DNA of 64,000 nucleotides, taken from positions 372,001 to 436,000 of the forward strand of contig NZ_CP134771.1 in NCBI RefSeq assembly GCF_031880315.1, read 5' to 3'. The DNA comes from Pseudomonas baltica. Lineage in GTDB: Bacteria; Pseudomonadota; Gammaproteobacteria; Pseudomonadales; Pseudomonadaceae. The notes under the pieces are model-generated. The model had not been told where the DNA came from. It saw nothing but the letters and a program-made list of their open reading frames with translations, and searched no databases. The translations under genes were made by a program, and so were the position numbers. Each line of letters starts with the position of its first letter. Within the stretch, counting starts at the first letter, position 1. This document shows positions 59,353 through 64,000 of the stretch, in pieces.

Positions 59353-60960
59353 TCAGCTGAGAAACATCCGATACGCCGGGTTATCGCTCTCATCCCAATA
59401 GCGATAACCCAGTTGGCTCAGCGCCTGCAGCAATTGCCCCCGCGCCCCGGGCGCCACCTGTAACGCCACTAACACCCGCGCATCCGCCGAACCATGATTG
59501 CGATAGTGGAACAGGCTGATATTCCAGCGCTCGCCCAATGCCTGCAAGAACGTCAGCAAAGCCCCCGGCCGCTCGGCGAATTCGAAGCGCAGCAAACACT
59601 CCTCACCGTTATGCAGGGCGTGGCCACCCACCGTATGGCGCAGGTGCGCCTTGGCCAGCTCGTCGTCGGTCATGTCCAGCACCGCAAAGCCCTGCTGGCC
59701 CAGGCTCTTGAGCAATTGCGCGCGGGGATCGTGCTGCGGGTGGGTCTGCACGCCGACGAACAGATGCGCGGCGCGATCACTGTGATAACGGTAATTGAAC
59801 TCGGTGATCTGGCGTTTGCCCAACGCTTGGCAGAAGCGCTGGAAGCTGCCGGGGCGCTCGGGGATGGTCACGGCGATGATCGCCTCGCGCTGTTCGCCCA
59901 CTTCGGCCCGTTCGGCCACATGCCGCAGGCGATCGAAATTGACGTTGGCGCCGGAATCGATGGCCACCAGCGTTTGGCCGGTTACCCCGTAACGCGCCAC
60001 ATAACGCTTGATGCCGGCCACACCCAGCGCGCCTGACGGCTCGGTGATCGAGCGGGTATCGTCATAGATGTCCTTGATGGCCGCGCACAGTTCATCGCTG
60101 CTGACCGTGATCACTTCATCCACCAGATGCCGACACAGCGCGAACGGGTGCTCGCCGATCTGCGCCACTGCCACGCCATCGGCAAAGCTGCCGACCTGGG
60201 GCAACACCACCCGCTCCCCTGCCGCCATCGCCATCTGCAGGCAATTGGAATCATGGGGCTCGACCCCGATCACTTTGACCTCCGGGCGCAGATACTTGAC
60301 GTACGCGGCGATGCCCGCGATCAAGCCACCGCCACCCACCGGCACGAAGATCGCGTCCAGCGCGCCAGGCTGCTGGCGCAGGATCTCCATGGCCACGGTG
60401 CCCTGGCCGGCAATCACGTCGGCGTCATCGAAGGGCGCGACAAAGGTGTAGCCCTGTTCCGCCAGTTTGAGCGCGTGGGCCAACGCCTGAGGGAAGGCAT
60501 CGCCTTTGAGCACCACCTGGCCACCGCGCGAACGCACGCCTTCGATCTTGAGCGACGGCGTGGTGGTGGGCATGACGATGATCGCCTCGATACCTAGCTC
60601 CCGTGCCGCGAGCGCCACGCCCTGGGCATGATTGCCGGCCGACGCAGTGACCACCCCCTGCGCGCACTGCTCGGCGGTCAGTTGCGCCAACTTGTTGTAG
60701 GCGCCGCGAATCTTGAAGGAGAACGTGGGCTGCAGGTCTTCGCGCTTGAGCAGCACCTGATTGCCCAGACGTTCGGACAGCGCCGGGGCGGCATGCAGCG
60801 GCGTTTGCACGGCAACGTCATAGACCGGCGCGGCGAGGGTTTTTTTCACGTATTCGGCAAGCAGCGGTGCCAGCGCCGCGGCCGGCACCAGCGCCGGGCG
60901 AAAAAGCGGCTGGGATGGCGTCTGGGTGGCGTCGGTGCGGGTGGCGAGGGTAGTGGGCAT
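59353..60960 (-). CDS. ilvA: Threonine dehydratase, biosynthetic (L-threonine ammonia-lyase)
   Basis: PLP enzyme of 535 aa making 2-oxobutanoate from threonine, the first step to isoleucine. The PLP lysine is K83 in PTFSFKIRGAYNK; the phosphate loop is VPVGGGGLIAGIAAYVK; SAGNHAQGVA is the substrate loop. Two ACT-like regulatory domains follow from about residue 355 (AVTIPERPGSFQRFCQALG and FEFAERPGALLTFLQAL), so it is the feedback-inhibited long form. The N-terminus has about 30 extra residues before the catalytic domain. GGAG lies before the ATG at 60960. The 145 bp upstream encode an attenuator. Confidence 0.95.
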   Translation of the reverse strand: MPTTLATRTDATQTPSQPLFRPALVPAAALAPLLAEYVKKTLAAPVYDVAVQTPLHAAPALSERLGNQVLLKREDLQPTFSFKIRGAYNKLAQLTAEQCAQGVVTASAGNHAQGVALAARELGIEAIIVMPTTTPSLKIEGVRSRGGQVVLKGDAFPQALAHALKLAEQGYTFVAPFDDADVIAGQGTVAMEILRQQPGALDAIFVPVGGGGLIAGIAAYVKYLRPEVKVIGVEPHDSNCLQMAMAAGERVVLPQVGSFADGVAVAQIGEHPFALCRHLVDEVITVSSDELCAAIKDIYDDTRSITEPSGALGVAGIKRYVARYGVTGQTLVAIDSGANVNFDRLRHVAERAEVGEQREAIIAVTIPERPGSFQRFCQALGKRQITEFNYRYHSDRAAHLFVGVQTHPQHDPRAQLLKSLGQQGFAVLDMTDDELAKAHLRHTVGGHALHNGEECLLRFEFAERPGALLTFLQALGERWNISLFHYRNHGSADARVLVALQVAPGARGQLLQALSQLGYRYWDESDNPAYRMFLS

Positions 60961-60996
60961 GCAGGTCTCCGGGTTTCGGTACGCCCAGAGACAGAG

Positions 60997-61021
60997 AAAA
61001 AACCCGCCTCTTGGGCGGGTT
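60997..61021 (-). terminator. Attenuator terminator upstream of ilvA
   Basis: On the minus strand AACCCGCC, loop CAAGA, GGCGGGTT, then a T run (TTTTTT counting the stem end). A strong intrinsic terminator between the leader peptide stop (61037) and the ilvA ATG (60960), correctly oriented to stop the ilvA transcript early. Confidence 0.92.
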
Positions 61022-61036
61022 GGGTGCAGATGAGCG

Positions 61037-61105
61037 CTAGCCCGCCAAGTGAGGAATGGCGGTAATAATAATGTTGGCGGCAAACATCGGCGTGTTCAGG
61101 TTCAT
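61037..61105 (-). CDS. ilvA leader peptide with isoleucine codon cluster
   Basis: A 22-codon reading frame, MNLNTPMFAANIIITAIPHLAG, with three successive Ile codons (ATT at 61064-61072), a Thr, and a fourth Ile at 61055-61057. It ends 16 bases before the terminator. Segment CCGCCAA (61074-61080, just before the Ile codons) can pair with TTGGCGG (61042-61048, at the peptide end), and that second segment can instead pair with the terminator's 5' arm CCCGCC. Stalling at Ile codons would mask the first segment and favour the antiterminator. The ribosome site before the ATG is weak. Confidence 0.8.
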   Translation of the reverse strand: MNLNTPMFAANIIITAIPHLAG

Positions 61106-61219
61106 GGCAAGGAAACTAACCCGTAGCGTGGGCAGTCGTCAACCACTCGTCGCCTCAATGGCACCTGCGACGCGCGGCGGCAGCCCAACTGCAAGAGACC
61201 CTAATAACGGAGATCGACC

Positions 61220-61546
61220 ATGATACGCACTTCGTTCACTGCCCTGACCTTCGCCCTGGCGATGGCGGGCTGCAGCATCGGCGCCCAGGCCGACGACAGC
61301 ACCGGCCCGACTAATCCGGCGCCCAAGGGCACCAATCCGTCCACTGTCGGTGTGCCTGCCGGTACCAGCCAGGGCATGCCCAACGGTAATACTGATGGCT
61401 CGGCGACTACCGGCTCGGCCGGCAGTAGCGGTGCCAACATTACCCCGCAGAAATCCGGCAATCCGGAGGGCAGTTCGATGGGTGGCCAGACGAACAAAGC
61501 CAACAGCGCCGGCGATGATGACGACGACGATGACGACGCCAAATAA
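61220..61546 (+). CDS. Small exported protein with poly-Asp C-terminus
   Basis: A 108-aa protein. MIRTSFTALTFALAMAGCSIGAQA is a signal sequence; either signal peptidase at AQA or a lipobox-like MAGC could be used. The mature part is low-complexity Gly/Ser/Thr/Asn/Pro with an Asp-rich end (GDDDDDDDDAK). GGAG lies before the ATG. Followed 17 bp later by another acidic disordered protein, same strand. No function recognised; acidic tails of this type can bind cations. Confidence 0.7.
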   Translation: MIRTSFTALTFALAMAGCSIGAQADDSTGPTNPAPKGTNPSTVGVPAGTSQGMPNGNTDGSATTGSAGSSGANITPQKSGNPEGSSMGGQTNKANSAGDDDDDDDDAK

Positions 61547-61563
61547 CCGCACGGGAGATCAGC

Positions 61564-61812
61564 ATGAGCACTCAAACGCCAACTCCGAATGAAGACACGC
61601 CACGTACGCCCTCCGATCCAGCGGCTGGGCGCAACGACCCGGCGATCGACCCGGATGGCAAGCTGCCTGAGGGTAGCGAGACCACCAGTGGCGCGGGCGA
61701 CGACAAGGCCAAGGATAATGCCTTCAGCCCGGATTTCGCACCTGAACCCGATCCGGACAAGAGCAAGCCGGGTGTCGCCAAGGATGCCGATATCGATACA
61801 GACGGCGGTTAG
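61564..61812 (+). CDS. Small acidic, disordered protein of unknown function
   Basis: An 82-aa cytoplasmic-type protein, MSTQTPTPNEDTPRTPSDPA..., almost wholly Pro/Asp/Glu/Ser/Thr/Lys, ending KDADIDTDGG. GGGAGAT lies nine bases before the ATG. No signal peptide or known domain. It is co-directional with and 17 bp from the poly-Asp protein; both are probably one operon. Composition suggests an intrinsically disordered stress or osmotic protein, but this is a guess. Confidence 0.65.
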   Translation: MSTQTPTPNEDTPRTPSDPAAGRNDPAIDPDGKLPEGSETTSGAGDDKAKDNAFSPDFAPEPDPDKSKPGVAKDADIDTDGG

Positions 61813-61842
61813 CCCCAGCGCCCCCGGCCGTGCCCCCAGACC

Positions 61843-61942
61843 CTGTAGCGAGGGGGCAGCCCTGCGGCGCCGAAAAATCTTCGCCCCATCGGAAATTGCA
61901 GGGCGGCAGGGATTTTTCGGGGGTAACCTCCCTTGCCACACT
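61843..61942. repeat. REP family 2 element with a nested inverted repeat
   Basis: CTGTAGCGAGGGGGCAGCC at the left and GGGGGTAACCTCCCTTGCC with ACA at the right are related arms. Between them CGAAAAATC at 61871-61879 and GATTTTTCG at 61911-61919 form a perfect nine-bp inverted repeat. Between the acidic protein operon and lysE; may act as terminator. Confidence 0.75.
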
Positions 61943-62027
61943 CTCAGGCATGTCAATTTCCTTCAATACCGCCCTCCTCTCACCTCGCTAAGGTCAGCCC
62001 TCCTCTGGCTATCTGGCGATCCCCCGC

Positions 62028-62615
62028 ATGACTCTGTTGCTCTCGATGGCCGCCTTCGCGCTGGTCTCGTCCATCACCCCTGGCCCCGTCAATCTAGTCG
62101 CGCTCGGCAGCGGCGCTCGCCACGGCCTGCGCGCCACACTGGCGCATATCACCGGCGCCACGGCCGGGTTCACCTTGCTCTTGGTACTGATAGGTATGGG
62201 GCTGTACGAGGTACTCATCCGCTGGCCATTGTTGACCACCGGCATTCGCCTGGCCGGCGTGCTCTACCTGCTCTACCTGGCCTGGAGACTCGCCACTGAC
62301 AACGGCCGGCTGCAGGCGCACGGCACCTCGCCGCGCCCCACCTTGCTCGGCGGCGCAGCCATGCAATGGCTCAACCCCAAGGCCTGGCTGGCCAGCTTGG
62401 CGGGCATGGGCGCCTTCGCCGCCGATGGCGACAGTGGTACGGTGAGCCGCTTTGCGTTGATCTACTTTGTGGTGTGCTTTGTCTCGATCGCCTGCTGGGC
62501 GGTGGCCGGCACCTACCTGCAGCGTCACCTCGACAAGGCGGCGGGTGTGCGCCTGTTCAATCGGGTGATGGCGGTGCTGCTGACGCTGTGTGCGGCGGGG
62601 TTGCTGGTGGAGTAG
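62028..62615 (+). CDS. LysE family amino acid exporter
   Basis: Inner-membrane exporter of 195 aa with six helices. The family signature SSITPGPVNLVALGSGARHGLRATLAHITGATAGF lies at the start, followed by a middle NPKAWLASLAGMGAF block. LysE/RhtB proteins expel amino acids or homoserine lactones. Convergent with an AraC regulator downstream, a common arrangement where the AraC protein controls the exporter. Substrate not readable. Confidence 0.88.
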   Translation: MTLLLSMAAFALVSSITPGPVNLVALGSGARHGLRATLAHITGATAGFTLLLVLIGMGLYEVLIRWPLLTTGIRLAGVLYLLYLAWRLATDNGRLQAHGTSPRPTLLGGAAMQWLNPKAWLASLAGMGAFAADGDSGTVSRFALIYFVVCFVSIACWAVAGTYLQRHLDKAAGVRLFNRVMAVLLTLCAAGLLVE

Positions 62616-62674
62616 CAAGCGTTCAGTGACAGTGTCGCTGGGTTTCATGGTCTGTTCACCGCCACCATCGTCCC

Positions 62675-63520
62675 TCACCGTCCCTGCCGATAATGCCCAG
62701 GTGTTGTCGCCAGGCTGCGCTTGAATAGCCGCTGCAAGTGCGCCTGGTCGGCAAACCCCGCAGCCTGCGCCGCGTCGGCAATCGCCACGCCATCGCGCAA
62801 CTGCCGGCGCGCGTGCTGCAGGCGTGCATCGTTGAGCCAGGCATGGGGCGTCATGCCGTAGCGTTGCTTGAAGGCGCGAATCAGGTACGACGGCGACAGC
62901 CCCGCCACCTCGCTCATCTGCTCCAGGGTCAATGCCTCGGTGCACCGCGCGCGAATCAAGTCGACTACTCGCTGCAACCGCACACTACCGTCTTGCATCG
63001 TGTCATCCACCACGGCAAGCGTGCGCAGCATGACGGTAAAGAATTCCACCGCCATGCGCTCCTTCTCGGCATGGCTGCAGCCGGCGTCGACCAGGCAGGC
63101 GTACAGGTCGACTACCCCATCGAACAAAGCCCGATCGCTGGACAGCAATGGCGCCAGCGGCACCCAGTGCGTGCCGTCGCCTATGCCCATGCGCCCCTGC
63201 AATGCCGCCAGCCAAGGGGTATCGACGTAGAGCATGTGATACGCCCAGGGCTGGTCGTCGAGCGGATTACAGGCATGCGCGGCGCCGGGGTTCATCAACA
63301 CCACGGTGCCCGCCTGGATGTCGCAGCGCAGGTCGCCATTGAGATAGGTGCTCTGCCCGGCTGTGACCGCGCCAATCGAGAAACTCTCGTGGGCATGCAG
63401 GGCATGGCTGATCCAGCGGCCGTCGCTGACGTCCCGCGCCTCGATAAACGGCAGCGCCGGGTCACGCCAGAAACGCGAAACAGCCTCGGCTTTCAGCGAG
63501 GCAGGCACGAACACGGACAT
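62675..63520 (-). CDS. AraC family transcriptional regulator
   Basis: AraC/XylS-type regulator of 281 aa. The N-terminal cupin holds HAHESFSIGAVTAGQSTYLNGD and GTVVLMNPGAAHACNPLDDQPWAYHMLYVD (AraC_binding). Two HTHs end it: LTLEQMSEVAGLSPSYLIRAFKQRYGMTPHAWLNDARLQHARRQL and GVAIADAAQAAGFADQAHLQRLFKRSLATTPGHYRQ. GGA precedes the ATG at 63520. Convergent with the LysE gene, probably its regulator. Confidence 0.92.
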   Translation of the reverse strand: MSVFVPASLKAEAVSRFWRDPALPFIEARDVSDGRWISHALHAHESFSIGAVTAGQSTYLNGDLRCDIQAGTVVLMNPGAAHACNPLDDQPWAYHMLYVDTPWLAALQGRMGIGDGTHWVPLAPLLSSDRALFDGVVDLYACLVDAGCSHAEKERMAVEFFTVMLRTLAVVDDTMQDGSVRLQRVVDLIRARCTEALTLEQMSEVAGLSPSYLIRAFKQRYGMTPHAWLNDARLQHARRQLRDGVAIADAAQAAGFADQAHLQRLFKRSLATTPGHYRQGR

Positions 63521-63568
63521 GGCAGTTCCATCCCTAGGACACAGTGCCCAAAGCTTACCCCATCGCCG

Positions 63569-64000
63569 TCACGGTGACACCGGCGGCACGTAGGCCAACG
63601 TCGACCCCAGCGCCCACAGCAGGAACAGCACCAGCGGCGCGTGCACCAGCAGCTGGACGAACGAAAAACCGATCAAGTCCCGCGCCTTGAGCCCCAGCAC
63701 ACCCAGCAGCGGCAGCATATAGAACGGGTTGATCAGATTGGGCAATGCCTCCGCGGCGTTGTAGATCTGCACCGCCCAGCCCAGGTGATATTGCAGATCC
63801 TTGGCCACTTGCATCACATAGGGCGCCTCGATGATCCATTTGCCGCCACCGGAGGGGATGAAAAAGCCCAGCACCGCGGAGTAGATGCCCATCAGCAAGG
63901 CGTAAGTATCGTGGGAGGCGATCTGTACGAAAAAGCTCGAAATGTGATGCGCCAAGGTCTGCCCGTCGCCGCCCTTGACCGTGGTCATGATCGCCGCGAT
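63569..64000 (-). CDS. atoE: Short-chain fatty acid transporter, AtoE type (5' part outside window)
   Basis: Only the C-terminal 143 residues are inside the window; the frame stays open to base 64000, so it is cut at its 5' end. Membrane segments and the family signature YSAVLGFFIPSGGGKWIIEAPYVMQVAKDL, followed by AEALPNLINPFYMLPLLGVLGLKARDLIGF, fit the TIGR00366 short-chain fatty acid (acetoacetate/butyrate) transporter. The rest of an ato operon, if present, lies beyond the window. Confidence 0.88.
   Translation of the reverse strand: MAAIMTTVKGGDGQTLAHHISSFFVQIASHDTYALLMGIYSAVLGFFIPSGGGKWIIEAPYVMQVAKDLQYHLGWAVQIYNAAEALPNLINPFYMLPLLGVLGLKARDLIGFSFVQLLVHAPLVLFLLWALGSTLAYVPPVSP

Larger units (their letters stand above)
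60961..61105 (-). promoter_or_regulatory. Transcription attenuator controlling ilvA
   Basis: The leader peptide, three alternative stems and terminator described in the two previous entries make a full ribosome-mediated attenuator sensing charged tRNA-Ile (and possibly tRNA-Thr). Under isoleucine plenty segments 1:2 and 3:4 form and transcription stops; under starvation 2:3 forms and ilvA is expressed. Confidence 0.8.

Noticed and set aside
1..64000. CRISPR arrays, prophage, tRNA or rRNA genes, insertion sequences
   Set aside because: No regular spaced repeats, no phage or transposase gene families and no tRNA-like cloverleaf were recognised by eye; a dedicated scan could still find a small RNA gene.

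Overview
The window is about 64 kb of GC-rich chromosomal DNA whose gene content, REP elements and small lineage-specific proteins point to a fluorescent-type Pseudomonas (fluorescens/putida lineage). This is inferred from gene families, not from a marker gene. No rRNA, tRNA, CRISPR array, insertion sequence or prophage was seen. Coding density is high and most genes are metabolic, transport or regulatory accessory genes.

Layout. 1-9.3 kb: 3'-truncated sigma-54 activator, Bcr/CflA exporter, aromatic aminotransferase with a YitT membrane protein, Lrp/AsnC regulator, urate hydroxylase-type monooxygenase (hpxO), malate:quinone oxidoreductase (mqo). 9.8-18 kb: a single-direction catabolic cluster holding two amino-acid-type binding proteins, an MmgE/PrpD protein, two NodB-fold hydrolases, an ABC ATPase and permease, and an argininosuccinate-lyase-like C-N lyase, with a divergent LysR regulator. 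19-24.7 kb: a LysR gene, an OprD porin, a third related binding protein, a class II aldolase and a GhrA-type reductase. 25-30.4 kb: a LysR-controlled Weimberg-type sugar-acid module (xylX, xylD, TIM-barrel isomerase). 30.6-36.3 kb: copC-copD, small proteins, an SDR, a hybrid histidine kinase and decayed gene remnants.

36.4-46.3 kb: an iron-type surface-signalling locus (ECF sigma, FecR), a class C beta-lactamase, two paralogous TonB-dependent receptors (one with an STN signalling domain) and two PstS-like periplasmic proteins. 46.4-54 kb: Old Yellow Enzyme with a divergent HxlR regulator and a clear inverted-repeat operator, glutathione peroxidase, GAF-EAL phosphodiesterase, envelope small proteins, and an IclR regulator divergent from a complete three-gene MFS tripartite efflux operon. 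56-61 kb: gntR/gntK/gntT gluconate genes and ilvA preceded by what reads as a complete isoleucine attenuator. 61-64 kb: acidic small proteins, a LysE exporter with an AraC regulator, and the 3' end of a short-chain fatty acid transporter (atoE).

Most notable: (1) the 9.8-18 kb cluster combines an MmgE/PrpD protein and an ASL-superfamily lyase with amino-acid-type uptake, a pairing resembling iminodisuccinate epimerase plus C-N lyase, so it may degrade natural aminopolycarboxylates; (2) a leader peptide and four mutually exclusive RNA segments upstream of ilvA; (3) the receptor/PstS-like/beta-lactamase iron-signalling locus, with a REP element translated inside a receptor signal region.
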